The notes beneath the pieces are model-generated. The model searched no databases and was not told the origin of the DNA. It worked only from the letters and a program-made list of their open reading frames with translations. Both the position numbers and the translations under genes were made by a program. From Enterococcus mundtii (lineage in GTDB: Bacteria > Bacillota > Bacilli > Lactobacillales > Enterococcaceae): 64,000 bases of DNA. The stretch covers positions 28,057 to 92,056 of the forward strand of contig NZ_PUAP01000008.1 in the NCBI RefSeq assembly GCF_002947535.1, written 5' to 3'. Of this stretch, positions 16,703 to 24,862 are shown piece after piece. Every line of letters starts with the position of its first letter. The first letter of the stretch is position 1.

Positions 16703-17053
16703 TTACTCGAGTTGCATCAAAAATTCTCTTTGTTCATCTCCTAAAGGGATGATCTTTTTCATGATACGAAAACGCCAGTGCTTTCTACCAGCGGAAAAAC
16801 GCCAGACAACGGATAATCCGCCACCTAATGCTACTTGTTCCTCTTCGATCACTGTTCGCTCATACGTGAGATGATCAATGACTTTTGTTTGAAAAAAATT
16901 CAAAAACAAAATCGTCACTTTTGTCTCATCGATCAATAGAATCGCTTTACTACTGACACTGTCCATACTCTGAGATTCGGCAAAGCAGCGAAACATTCCT
17001 GGTGATCTATATGGACGCGTCAAACGATCCAGCCATTTTTTTGTGATTAACAT
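16703..17053 (-). CDS. Hypothetical protein, unknown family
   Basis: A 116-residue protein that I do not recognise. It has no signal peptide or membrane helix and is basic (many Arg/Lys near the ends). Alternating hydrophobic stretches (KAILLIDETKVTILFLNFF, LSVVWRFSAGRKHWRFRIMKK) suggest a beta-rich fold. It stands alone on the minus strand, convergent with the TetR gene, behind a 5' region with a small hairpin (17088-17108). Its ATG has only a weak ribosome site (GGGAAA), so the start is not certain. Confidence 0.6.
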   Translation of the reverse strand: MLITKKWLDRLTRPYRSPGMFRCFAESQSMDSVSSKAILLIDETKVTILFLNFFQTKVIDHLTYERTVIEEEQVALGGGLSVVWRFSAGRKHWRFRIMKKIIPLGDEQREFLMQLE

Positions 17054-17433
17054 AAACGTTTCCCTTTATCCTCTCCTGAAATAAGCCCCTTCGATTTTCG
17101 ACCGAAGGAATATCGGCCCTTGTTGATCGTACAGTTGATGTTGATACTCTATTTTATCATAGATGCTCGATTTCTTTACATTATTCAAAATGAAAAATCC
17201 TCAGAAAAAAACAGGCGATAATAAAAAAGATTCTATTTTTCTTTTGGTCAATCAATTGTTTTATTGTTGAAAAAGGCTAATTTACTACGTAATCGTATTC
17301 ATTCTATTTTTATTTTTATTCGCATCTAATGTCTCTAATCAAACGCTAAAAATGACAGCAAATTATTTCTCGATATTCCCTATCAATGTTACAATCGCCC
17401 TTTGTTGATTTTATTTATAGGAGGAGTTATTTA
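17054..17433. other. Divergent intergenic region with hairpin and promoter
   Basis: Contains a 6-bp stem CCTTCG/CGAAGG (17088-17108) upstream of the hypothetical gene and an extended -10 element TGTTACAAT (17388-17396) for the CPBP gene. No coding sequence is supported. Confidence 0.55.
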
Positions 17434-18123
17434 ATGTTCGCAATGTTTAAAACTGTCAAGTTCAATCTGTGGCGGTCACTCTTAGCACTCATTATTTTAA
17501 TTTTTGCTGATTGGGGAATGATGACATCTTATCCGATCTTCTCAGGTAGGCTAGATTGGACCTTTTTACCTATAGGGGGAGCGCTTGCTTTAATCATACT
17601 GATTGGTTGGAAAAACACAAAATCTTTATTCAAAAAACTCAATAAGAACGATTGGCGTTGGATTGCTTTTATCCTGATCATTGGTTCGCTACTTGCAGAT
17701 TTTTTTATCTTGACTGGAAAACTGCTGAATCAAACAATGGCCGCAAATGCTGGTGGGGACAATTGGTACGAAGGGTTAAATATTGGTGGAATAATCCTAT
17801 ATCTATCACAACTTAGCGTGAGTCTGATTGGTGAAGAACTTTACATTGCTGCGATCTTCGTTTTGGCCTTTCTTTTACTTTCTACATTTATGAGTACTAG
17901 ATTTTCTATTTTGATTGCCAGTACGATTTCTCTACTGGTTTTTGGTCTTAGTCATTATGCCGTATACGATGGAAATCTCTATCAATGTATTTTCGTCATT
18001 GGTTTGGCACATGCCCCTTCCCTCTATGCATGGTTAAAAACACAAAACTTATTGATCCCTATGCTAGCGCATATCTTGTATGATTTGATTTTACTTTTTA
18101 TCATTTTACTTTTTGGGATTTGA
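17434..18123 (+). CDS. CPBP family (Abi/CaaX-like) intramembrane protein
   Basis: A 229-residue membrane protein with about seven hydrophobic helices. CPBP motifs are present: GEELYIAA (motif 1, the Glu-Glu pair), FGLSHYAVY (motif 2 His) and AHILYDLI (motif 3 His and Asp). The Arg that normally follows in EExxxR is replaced (EELYIA), so protease activity is uncertain. Family members act as prenyl-protein proteases or bacteriocin self-immunity proteins in lactic acid bacteria; no bacteriocin gene is nearby. ATG at 17434 follows TAGGAGGAG and lies about 30 nt after a predicted transcription start. Confidence 0.85.
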   Translation: MFAMFKTVKFNLWRSLLALIILIFADWGMMTSYPIFSGRLDWTFLPIGGALALIILIGWKNTKSLFKKLNKNDWRWIAFILIIGSLLADFFILTGKLLNQTMAANAGGDNWYEGLNIGGIILYLSQLSVSLIGEELYIAAIFVLAFLLLSTFMSTRFSILIASTISLLVFGLSHYAVYDGNLYQCIFVIGLAHAPSLYAWLKTQNLLIPMLAHILYDLILLFIILLFGI

Positions 18124-18200
18124 AACATCGATTTTTTATACGATCAAGCCAGCATCTTAAAACCTCAGCGATAAATCGATCTTATTTGGCACAATAGACA

Positions 18201-18239
18201 AAAAAAACCGCTAGAAACAAAAGTTTCTAACGGTTTTTT
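18201..18239. terminator. Bidirectional terminator between CPBP gene and tRNA-Arg
   Basis: AAAAACCG-TAGAAAC pairs with GTTTCTA-CGGTTTTT with one mismatch and a 4-nt AAAA loop; A and T runs on each side. Confidence 0.85.
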
Positions 18240-18240
18240 A

Positions 18241-18314
18241 CGTCACAGGAGGGATTCGAACCCCCGACCGTCCGCTTAGAAGGCGGATGCTCTATCCAGC
18301 TGAGCTACTATGAC
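18241..18314 (-). tRNA. tRNA-Arg (anticodon TCT)
   Basis: A 74-nt cloverleaf on the minus strand. The acceptor stem GTCATAG/CTGTGAC (one T-G pair) with discriminator G, D-arm AGCTCAGCTGGATAGAGC, anticodon loop CTTCTAA with anticodon TCT, and T-arm GGTTCGAATCC are all readable. No CCA is encoded. It reads AGA codons. A consensus promoter lies just upstream and a terminator directly downstream, so it is a single-gene unit. Confidence 0.97.
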
Positions 18315-18335
18315 AGCTTTTGCGGAACAAAAATA

Positions 18336-18364
18336 ATTATAGATAAACTGAAAGCTTATGTCAA
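18336..18364 (-). promoter_or_regulatory. Consensus promoter of tRNA-Arg
   Basis: TTGACA, 17-nt spacer, TATAAT on the minus strand, 22 nt before the mature tRNA 5' end: a perfect sigma-A promoter. Confidence 0.93.
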
Positions 18365-18524
18365 TACAAAATAGTTATTTTATGAAACAAAAATTTTTAT
18401 CGTACTTTTTTCTTACAGATTTCACTTAAAAAAAACATGTATGATTTTTATACTGTACTTTTTTGCTACGATCAACTTGTCATTTTATCATTGATCGTGA
18501 ACTCCTGTTCAGCTTAAAGTAGCC

Positions 18525-18570
18525 AGGCAGAACTTGATTGGATAGGTTTCCCTACTTTCAACTTCTGCCT
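18525..18570 (-). terminator. Hairpin after the O-methyltransferase gene
   Basis: AGGCAGAA-TTGA pairs with TCAA-TTCTGCCT, one mismatch. No clean T-run follows, so termination is uncertain. The rest of the 18315-18630 gap holds only the tRNA promoter. Confidence 0.4.
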
Positions 18571-18630
18571 TACTATCAACGAATTTGACTTAGCTAGCAG
18601 TCTCTTGAATCTTTACTCAAAATCTGGCAA

Positions 18631-19314
18631 TTATAAGTCGATCGTTTCTGCCTCTTTCGTGATCAAGATCACACCGTCTCCCAAAGGTAATAACGTAGAG
18701 GTCAGATCTGGATGTGCCATGACCACACGTAAAAATTCATTCAATTTACGATGGATTGCTCGTTTTCCTCTTGGAATCTCTTCATCAGCTAGAAGAATCG
18801 TTCCTCCTTGGAAAATATCATCAACCATCAAGACACCGCCTTTTTTCAACACGCGAAGGCATTCAGGTAAGAATTCGATATATTTTGATTTTGCACTATC
18901 CATGAAGATAAAATCGTAAGGACCAGTCAATGTTGGTAAAATATCAGCCGCTTGCCCCTCTAATAGAGTCACTCGTTCCGTCAACTCTAATCGCTCGTAG
19001 GTAGCTTTCGCTTTTCTGATCATCACATCAAAGCGATCGATCGTTGTCACATGACCTTCTTTTCCAATCACTTGTGCCATCAAACTAGATGAAAAACCAA
19101 TCGCAGCTCCAATTTCTAGCACTTCTTTTGGTTTGATCTGTCCTAATAAAAACTGCAGAAATACAACCGTCTCATGAGGGATGATCGGCACTTCCGCCGC
19201 ATGTGCTTCCTCTTCGACTTTTCCTAATTCTCCAGTTAACTGTTTTTGTTGTGTCCGCATAAAATCCAATAACTCTTCTTTTACAACGGGACGATGCATC
19301 ATTTCATTACGCAT
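18631..19314 (-). CDS. SAM-dependent O-methyltransferase (TrmR/YrrM-like)
   Basis: A 227-residue class I methyltransferase of the COMT-like O-methyltransferase 3 family. SAM motif I reads VLEIGAAIGFSSSLMA; the following acidic strand is VTTIDRF; the metal-site region includes FIFMDSAKSKY and LMVDDIFQGG. The closest characterised homologue type is TrmR (YrrM), which methylates 5-hydroxyuridine at the tRNA wobble position; assignment is tentative. Its 3' end lies 317 bp from tRNA-Arg. The start is supported by GGAGG 6 nt upstream. It is not in an obvious operon. Confidence 0.88.
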   Translation of the reverse strand: MRNEMMHRPVVKEELLDFMRTQQKQLTGELGKVEEEAHAAEVPIIPHETVVFLQFLLGQIKPKEVLEIGAAIGFSSSLMAQVIGKEGHVTTIDRFDVMIRKAKATYERLELTERVTLLEGQAADILPTLTGPYDFIFMDSAKSKYIEFLPECLRVLKKGGVLMVDDIFQGGTILLADEEIPRGKRAIHRKLNEFLRVVMAHPDLTSTLLPLGDGVILITKEAETIDL

Positions 19315-19394
19315 ACTTCCCCTCCTCTTCCAAACATTATACGAAGAAACCTATCTTTCGACAAGAGGGAGAAACTAGCAAATAAAAAATCTGG

Positions 19395-19925
19395 CTATTG
19401 AATGTCAGAAAAAAAATCAGTTTCTTTCTCTCGGCGCTTTTTCAGTTCAAGGTAGGTGTGCCAAGCAGTGATGGAGGACAAGCACAAAGCGATACCCAAA
19501 AACACCCATTTCATCCAATTGAACGCATGTCGTGAGAACAATAATCCTATATACGGGATCTGAAATACAGGCATTCCGATAATATTGCGATCTCGTACTG
19601 CTTCAACTTCGATTTGCGTTTTTTCATCAGCTTTCGTATAAAAATACTGGTGTTGATCTTCAATAGCGACAACCCTTCTTGTCACGATATGCTTACCAGC
19701 ATTTTCATAGTAGGTGATTACATCTCCAACTAAAATCGTATCTGCCTCTCTTTTTTGCACATAGATCAGACTTCCTTCTGAATAAGACGATGCCATCGCC
19801 TGATCATCAATGATATGTGGTGTCAGTCCAAATACACGAGGGAGTAGAACGACACACAAAATTATCGCTAAAAGAACAACTAACGAAATCGAACTGAAAA
19901 AAGTTATTTTTTTATAGATAGGCAC
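19395..19925 (-). CDS. SipW-like signal peptidase homologue lacking catalytic Ser and His
   Basis: A 176-residue membrane protein with the ER/archaeal-type signal peptidase (SipW) layout: N-terminal helix (about 8-30), extracytoplasmic S26 domain, C-terminal helix (about 130-150) and a basic tail. By eye alignment to SipW, the serine motif GSMEP is DQAMASS here (Ser to Ala), and the His motif THRIV is TRRVV (His to Arg); TKGDN is TKADE with Asp kept. GDVITYYEN and PYIGLL are conserved. So it looks like a pseudoprotease. The GTG start at 19925 follows AAGGAGG and a TTGTAA-17-TATTAT promoter (19959-19987). It is divergent from the sensor gene. Confidence 0.8.
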   Translation of the reverse strand: MPIYKKITFFSSISLVVLLAIILCVVLLPRVFGLTPHIIDDQAMASSYSEGSLIYVQKREADTILVGDVITYYENAGKHIVTRRVVAIEDQHQYFYTKADEKTQIEVEAVRDRNIIGMPVFQIPYIGLLFSRHAFNWMKWVFLGIALCLSSITAWHTYLELKKRREKETDFFSDIQ

Positions 19926-19958
19926 ATTGGACCTCCTTAATAATATTTCGTTAAATCT

Positions 19959-19987
19959 ATAATATAATAACGTGATATTTATTACAA
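19959..19987 (-). promoter_or_regulatory. Promoter of the SipW-like gene
   Basis: TTGTAA, 17-nt spacer, TATTAT on the minus strand; predicted start of transcription about 27 nt before the GTG. Confidence 0.55.
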
Positions 19988-20063
19988 TATTAATACTCAG
20001 TCTGTGTACCTTCAATAAAAAAATAAGTAAATCAATGAGAAAGCTAATAAAAATAGATAAAAA

Positions 20064-20092
20064 TTGACTGTCAAATGAAAAAAGTTTACTCT
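20064..20092 (+). promoter_or_regulatory. Promoter of the sensor-like gene
   Basis: TTGACT, 17-nt spacer, TACTCT. It lies over the upstream in-frame ATG at 20075, so translation must begin at 20126. Confidence 0.6.
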
Positions 20093-20125
20093 GGAATTAG
20101 AGAATTTATCAAAGGAGATTTGTCT

Positions 20126-21958
20126 ATGGTTCTTTTTAATAACGAACGTAATAAAATTATACCACTCTCTACAAAAATCAAATGGAGCGTACTTATTATA
20201 TTATCATCGTTATTTATAATAAGTATCGCTTATTTTTTTCATTACCTTTTCACGCCAATTGACAATAAACAAATGTCTCAGATCGACGATTCATGGGTCT
20301 ATTATTCCGAGCACGATCCTTATTTTCAGTTCGATAGCAACCATATCGACTACATGCCATCTATCGACAAAAATGAACCATTTATAATGGAAACTACTCT
20401 ACATAAAGAATTGGCGGACGCCAATCTCTTGATCAAAGGCAATCATCAATGGCTAAGTGTCTTATTAGATGACACGCTGCTCTACAGTCGCTCAAAAGAA
20501 AGCACGCGAAATAATCCTGGATTGTCTTTGTCGATCATTGATCTCCCAGAATCCTATGTGGGCAAGACTTTGAAAATCGTCGTTTCCTCCCCTTATCAAA
20601 ATTATGCTGGGCTGACACCCAAAGTTTATTTGGGAACTACCAGTCCAATGATCAGCTTTATTTTTTCACAGTCGATCCCACAAGTCATCGCGATGATCTT
20701 GGCTTTCGTTATCGCCATCGGTTTGTTGATTTGGACTAGCTATATTCTCTATAGGCATAACAGAATAGATCGTTCATTAGTGATTTTGAGCCTATTTTCT
20801 TTCGTACTTGGATTTGAATCCATTTCAGAAGATATCTTAAGTGGGGTTCTTTTTGAACCAATCGTTCATTCGATTTTTTCTCACTTGTTTGCTATCTTGA
20901 CTTCGATACTGATCATTTTTTACTACCAGTCAAAAATGACAAACTATCAGAAATGGTATGGTTATTTCTGCTATTTCCAGACATTTATTTTTGCGAATAT
21001 CCTACTTTATGCAGCATTTTCAGATTTTGAATTACCTGAACTGATGCCCTTTGCTAGTGTCGTTAGTGTTGTAAGCACTTTAGTTACTTCCTTGGCAAGT
21101 ATCGGTGAGGCATACAAACAAAATCGCTTCTTCACTGTTTGTAGTCCTTGGATCGTTTTGATCGCTATCTTTCATTGTATGTTTTATATCCAAACAGCCT
21201 TGGGAATCGGACATTCGATCATCAACTGGTCCACGCTCTTATTTGCAATCCTCCTGATCGTTATTGTAGGGTACAACATCATGGAAAATATCATGAAGAT
21301 CGATAGTTATCATAAAGAACGTCTTTTCTTACAAACTAAAACGGATTTGATCGAAACACATTATTCGAAAATCCAAACACAGATCCAACAAATCGATCAG
21401 GCGAAAAATGACTTTGTTGCGCAAATGGAAGAACTGAGTCAATTGATCGATGCAAACGAACAAGCCGAAGCGAACACTTACTTAAAGCGGATCGTAGACG
21501 AAACAAGACGATTGGACTTGTCACTTTTTCCGACAGGTCACCAACTAACAAATTTGATTTTGGCGAGATATCAAGAAGTCGCCACTAAAAAGAATATCAA
21601 GGTCGATTTTCATACTCATATCCCAGCGTCCTTACCGATCCATGATGAAGATTTCACACAACTGCTCATTCATATTCTTGAGCACTCGTTTCGAGAGACC
21701 CAAGCTATTGAAAATCCTTTGCATCGAGAAATCTATTTATCGATCCAAGAAATCAATTCCCAAATCCAAATCCACTGTGAGCACAGTACACACTATGAGA
21801 AAAATATTTTTTCAAAAGATGTGACAGAAGAATTGATACGACAGGAACAGTATGACTTGATGATGATCCAGACCACGCTCGACAAATACAGCAGCTCCTT
21901 GGTCCAAGAAAAAGATAAGTGGGTCGATCGCTTAAAAATCAATATATCTCCTGGCTAA
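20126..21958 (+). CDS. Membrane sensor resembling an HPK10 histidine kinase with lost catalytic motifs
   Basis: A 610-residue protein. After a cytosolic start comes one helix (about 20-40), an extracytoplasmic beta-rich domain to about 185 (7TMR-DISM-like), about seven helices (190-400), a coiled coil (410-445), then a region aligning with AgrC/HPK10 kinases. The expected dimerisation motif RHDxxNH reads KNDFVAQ (His to Asn), the N-box region reads LLIHILEHSFRE with no Asn, and the C-terminal G-box region (YDLMMIQTTLDKYSSSL) has lost its glycines. It therefore probably senses or binds without kinase activity. No response regulator is adjacent. ATG at 20126 follows AAAGGAG. Function unknown. 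Confidence 0.75.
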   Translation: MVLFNNERNKIIPLSTKIKWSVLIILSSLFIISIAYFFHYLFTPIDNKQMSQIDDSWVYYSEHDPYFQFDSNHIDYMPSIDKNEPFIMETTLHKELADANLLIKGNHQWLSVLLDDTLLYSRSKESTRNNPGLSLSIIDLPESYVGKTLKIVVSSPYQNYAGLTPKVYLGTTSPMISFIFSQSIPQVIAMILAFVIAIGLLIWTSYILYRHNRIDRSLVILSLFSFVLGFESISEDILSGVLFEPIVHSIFSHLFAILTSILIIFYYQSKMTNYQKWYGYFCYFQTFIFANILLYAAFSDFELPELMPFASVVSVVSTLVTSLASIGEAYKQNRFFTVCSPWIVLIAIFHCMFYIQTALGIGHSIINWSTLLFAILLIVIVGYNIMENIMKIDSYHKERLFLQTKTDLIETHYSKIQTQIQQIDQAKNDFVAQMEELSQLIDANEQAEANTYLKRIVDETRRLDLSLFPTGHQLTNLILARYQEVATKKNIKVDFHTHIPASLPIHDEDFTQLLIHILEHSFRETQAIENPLHREIYLSIQEINSQIQIHCEHSTHYEKNIFSKDVTEELIRQEQYDLMMIQTTLDKYSSSLVQEKDKWVDRLKINISPG

Positions 21959-21962
21959 ATAA

Positions 21963-22050
21963 AGGTGTCTGGGACATTAGTCCTTTTGTACCACCTAAAA
22001 CCGAATAAACGGCGGGAACAGAAGTGTTCAGCCTCCTTTCCTACGATTAG
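21963..22050. repeat. Dispersed hairpin-repeat family, copy A (left part)
   Basis: Contains the family core GTACCACCTAAAACCGAAT / AAACGGCGGGAACAGAAGT, also found near 40.07, 55.40 and 63.96 kb. Here the right half is missing or diverged; an IS110 element starts shortly after. Confidence 0.7.
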
Positions 22051-22124
22051 TCAAGAGAAATTAATAAATCAAATGATTGATTGTTGAACTAGAATCGGAA
22101 GAAGAAAATGAAAGTATACGAAAT

Positions 22125-22159
22125 AAACCAAGTAATAAGAAAATTTTTTTACTTGGTTT
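22125..22159. terminator. Hairpin downstream of the IS110 transposase
   Basis: Perfect 11-bp stem AAACCAAGTAA/TTACTTGGTTT around an A/T-rich loop; it may end the transposase transcript or lie outside the element. Confidence 0.5.
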
Positions 22160-22190
22160 TGTGCTATGATGAGTGTATAAGGTTAATCCC

Positions 22191-23408
22191 TTATTGGTCG
22201 TTAGAGGCCGTATACGCATAAGCGTACATTGTATGCTTCCTGACCATGGAATGCATGCATTTCAGGAGCTTATTCATACAGGCGACTGTGGCAACCTTTT
22301 CCTTTTTGGGGAGAGGTTGCTTTTTTAGTTTGTAATAGTAATCGACGAGATGATTGGGCGCAGCGTGTTGTTGTCGAATCATATTGCGAATTGCGAAATA
22401 GAGAATTTTTCTTCCTTTTGGATTGCCTCGTTTATTGATGTGATCTTTTCCGACATAATTTCCAGATTGAAAACGTCGAATATCAATACCGACGAATGCA
22501 TTGAGTTGATTTGCGGTAGGAAACCGTCTGATATCGCCCAATTCACCAATTAAAAGAGTCGCAGTGGGCGCACCAATCCCAGGTATAGACTGATAGAGTT
22601 CAAATTCTTCAAGTGCTTGAGCAGATTGAATCATTTGCGCCATTAAGCTTTCCTTTTGTTCTAGTAAGTCTTGAAGGAGGCGCGCATAGTAACTCGTTTT
22701 CTGGCAATGAATACTCGCGGCGTCGACTGCAGGATAAGAGTTTTGCGCATACGTTAAAATTTGGTCAGCTTTCTGCCACGCTCTGTTTTCGGAAATACAT
22801 TTGCGTGTGCTCTTTACTAAGCGATTTTTTATTTTTGTTCGAGTAGAGGCAAGCACGAACTCGGGGTGAGGGAACGCCTCGATTAACGATAACGCGTAAG
22901 GAGTAACACGACTGGAAAAGAAGTGTTCTAACTCAGGAAAGGTTAATTGGAGTGCCTGATGAAGATCCATGCGCACGCGAGAAATTTTATCTTCGATTTC
23001 TTGATAAAAACGGGCAAGATCACGTAGTTTCTGAAATACTTCTGCTTGATGTATTTTTGGCAAACGCGTATTTTTCCAATGAGTTTGCGCCAATTTATGT
23101 GCGTCGATTTTATCTGTTTTCCAACTACGCAGTGTGCCCTCTTCCATTTGTTTTTTTGCCTCTAAAGGGTTCAATAGGCAGTAGATTAACCGGTTAGCTT
23201 GACAGAATTTTTCTAATGGACGAGAGTAGACACCTGTTGCTTCAAAAACAATTTCAGGCGTTTCTGGAAGTGCGATGATTTCTTCAAGTAACTGGTGAAA
23301 CCCTTCTTGATTGTGAGCGACTTTCCCTTCGGATAGACAGTGCCGATCATGGTAAAGTACTTTGTAACTTTCACCTTTGGATACGTCAAAAGCTAAAATA
23401 AATGACAT
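22191..23408 (-). CDS. IS110 family transposase (DEDD recombinase)
   Basis: A 405-residue IS110-type recombinase. The N-terminal RuvC-like DEDD domain shows ILAFDVSKGESY (Asp), VFEATGVYSRPL (Glu) and WKTDKIDAHKLAQ (two Asp); a helical middle region follows; the C-terminal transposase_20 domain has SIPGIGAPTATLLIGELGD, LNAFVGIDIRRFQSG and INKRGNPKGRKILY. The frame is intact, so the element may be active. GGAG stands 6 nt before ATG. IS110 elements lack ordinary terminal inverted repeats and are guided by a bridge RNA from a flanking noncoding region; the exact ends are not visible here. Confidence 0.95.
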   Translation of the reverse strand: MSFILAFDVSKGESYKVLYHDRHCLSEGKVAHNQEGFHQLLEEIIALPETPEIVFEATGVYSRPLEKFCQANRLIYCLLNPLEAKKQMEEGTLRSWKTDKIDAHKLAQTHWKNTRLPKIHQAEVFQKLRDLARFYQEIEDKISRVRMDLHQALQLTFPELEHFFSSRVTPYALSLIEAFPHPEFVLASTRTKIKNRLVKSTRKCISENRAWQKADQILTYAQNSYPAVDAASIHCQKTSYYARLLQDLLEQKESLMAQMIQSAQALEEFELYQSIPGIGAPTATLLIGELGDIRRFPTANQLNAFVGIDIRRFQSGNYVGKDHINKRGNPKGRKILYFAIRNMIRQQHAAPNHLVDYYYKLKKQPLPKKEKVATVACMNKLLKCMHSMVRKHTMYAYAYTASNDQ

Positions 23409-23612
23409 GCGACTTCTCCTTTATTATTTGATTGAAAGACCTTCACTGATTCATTCCGATTCGACTTTCCTTTACACGGACTCGAAGTCCCAACATACTT
23501 AAAACAGATTCTAGAATGGCAGTGAAGGAGCTCGTTTTTTGATTCGGACTCGAAGTCCATGAGGTCATGTTCGAGCTTCCTTTCACTCTCACTATACTTG
23601 ATTACAAGAAAA
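23409..23612 (-). ncRNA. Noncoding 5' flank of IS110, candidate bridge RNA region
   Basis: About 200 nt upstream of the transposase with no coding frame. It holds two identical 13-nt hairpin words GGACTCGAAGTCC (23478-23490 and 23546-23558), 68 bp apart. IS110-group elements encode the bridge RNA upstream of the recombinase gene; this is the position where one would expect it. RNA is not demonstrated. Confidence 0.4.
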
Positions 23613-23650
23613 TAGTGGGTAAGATATTCCGTCGAATACCTTACCCACTA
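23613..23650. terminator. 17-bp inverted repeat
   Basis: TAGTGGGTAAG-TATTC pairs with GAATA-CTTACCCACTA, one G-T pair, 4-nt loop. Could be a terminator or mark the edge of the IS. Confidence 0.5.
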
Positions 23651-23687
23651 ATCTTAGTATGTTTATGTTATCTTACAGATTTGTCGG

Positions 23688-23760
23688 GTATGAGGCATTG
23701 GTCATCTTATCCCCTAGAACCAAATAAACGGTGTTCCAGAAGCTGACCTTCAACATTAAG
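23688..23760. repeat. Dispersed hairpin-repeat family, copy B (diverged)
   Basis: Shares GGCATTGGTCATCTTATCCC / CTAGAACCAAATAAACGGTG with the family core at reduced identity. Together with copy A it brackets the IS110 element. Confidence 0.5.
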
Positions 23761-23844
23761 CTAACAAATTGTAAAATATGAAACAAATATTTTTCAATTT
23801 TCTATCTCACTGCTCAGATCAAGTCGCTTCTGTCACCATCTCAT

Positions 23845-24849
23845 TTAGTATAGTAGTTCCAATAAATCTTGTGCTTCGATCGCACCAAAGTATTTCTTGA
23901 TATCGATGGTTTCAACTGCTTCTTGTAAGGTAGCTTTGTCATATTTTAACCCTGTCAACACTTGCTCAACATCTTTGATATCTCCTAGACCAAAGAAATC
24001 GCCGAAGATTTTTACCTCTTCGATTATCCCTTCAGAGACATTTAGATGGACCTCGATCGAGCCAATTGAAAAGCGTTTTTGTCGTGAAAAGTTAAAATCT
24101 GGTGATTTCCCATAATTCCAATCCCAATTTCGATAATACTGTTCAGAAATTTGATTGATTTTTTCCCAATCTTTTTCTGTCAATTCATAAGTTTTTACTT
24201 CTTCTACTGAAGATACCCCAAAGATTTTCAAAAGAATGTCTTCACGAAATTCTTCTGTTGTCATTCCTTGTTTTTCTTCAGGCAAGAAAGGCTTGATGTT
24301 AGTAACTCGCGAACGAATCGATTTTATTCCTTTTGATTCGATTTTTTCTTTTTTGACTTTTAACGCATTGACTACTTCATCAATGTCTGAATCGAACATA
24401 ATCGTTCCATGTGCGAACATCCGACCATTTGTGGCATACATGGCATTGCCTGAAAATTTCAAGCCATCGATCACCAAGTCATTTCGTCCTTTTAATTCGG
24501 CACCAGAAATACCTAATTCGTGTAACGCTTGGATAATTGGTTTAGTCACCTTCGCAAAGTCACGGAACGAATCCCCATCATCTGGCATGATGAAACTGAA
24601 ATTCAAGTTACCAAAATCATGATAAACAGCCCCACCACCGCTTAAACGACGTACCACATGGATGCCATGTTCTTCGACGTACTCACGATTGATTTCTTCG
24701 ATCGTGTTTTGATTTCGTCCAATAATGATCGACGGTTCATTGATGTAAAACAGCAAGATTGGCTCTTCTAGTGGCATCTCTTGTAGCAAAAAGGTCTCGA
24801 TTGCTAAATTTACTCTTGGATCATGGTTTTCATTTGGTACAAAAATCAT
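23845..24849 (-). CDS. lplA: Lipoate-protein ligase A
   Basis: Activates free lipoate with ATP and attaches it to E2/GcvH lysines. The 334-residue protein shows the LplA core: EEPILLFYINEPSIIIGRNQN, VVRRLSGGGAVYHDFGNLNF (with the RRxSGGGAVYHD motif) and LKGRNDLVIDGLKFSGNA; an accessory C-terminal domain follows. It resembles B. subtilis LplJ in length. ATG at 24849 has AGGAGG 9 nt upstream. It lies 13 bp after the MBL hydrolase gene, the same pairing as yhfI-lplJ in B. subtilis. Confidence 0.96.
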   Translation of the reverse strand: MIFVPNENHDPRVNLAIETFLLQEMPLEEPILLFYINEPSIIIGRNQNTIEEINREYVEEHGIHVVRRLSGGGAVYHDFGNLNFSFIMPDDGDSFRDFAKVTKPIIQALHELGISGAELKGRNDLVIDGLKFSGNAMYATNGRMFAHGTIMFDSDIDEVVNALKVKKEKIESKGIKSIRSRVTNIKPFLPEEKQGMTTEEFREDILLKIFGVSSVEEVKTYELTEKDWEKINQISEQYYRNWDWNYGKSPDFNFSRQKRFSIGSIEVHLNVSEGIIEEVKIFGDFFGLGDIKDVEQVLTGLKYDKATLQEAVETIDIKKYFGAIEAQDLLELLY

Positions 24850-24862
24850 TCTGCTCGTCCTC

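Larger units (their letters stand above)
22051..23689 (-). mobile_element. IS110-family insertion sequence (outer limits only)
   Basis: Encloses the transposase and its noncoding flanks. The limits given are the inner edges of two repeat copies on each side, so they are maximal. I could not identify the core dinucleotide or element ends. Confidence 0.5.

Noticed and set aside
18605..18919. Plus-strand open frame over the O-methyltransferase gene
   Set aside because: Antisense shadow of a well-supported gene; no ribosome site and biased composition.
20075..20125. N-terminal extension of the sensor gene
   Set aside because: The promoter -10 lies at 20087-20092, after the upstream ATG, and a strong AAAGGAG precedes ATG 20126.
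22191..23408. Prophage or larger island around the IS110 element
   Set aside because: No integrase, phage structural or conjugation genes are present in the window.
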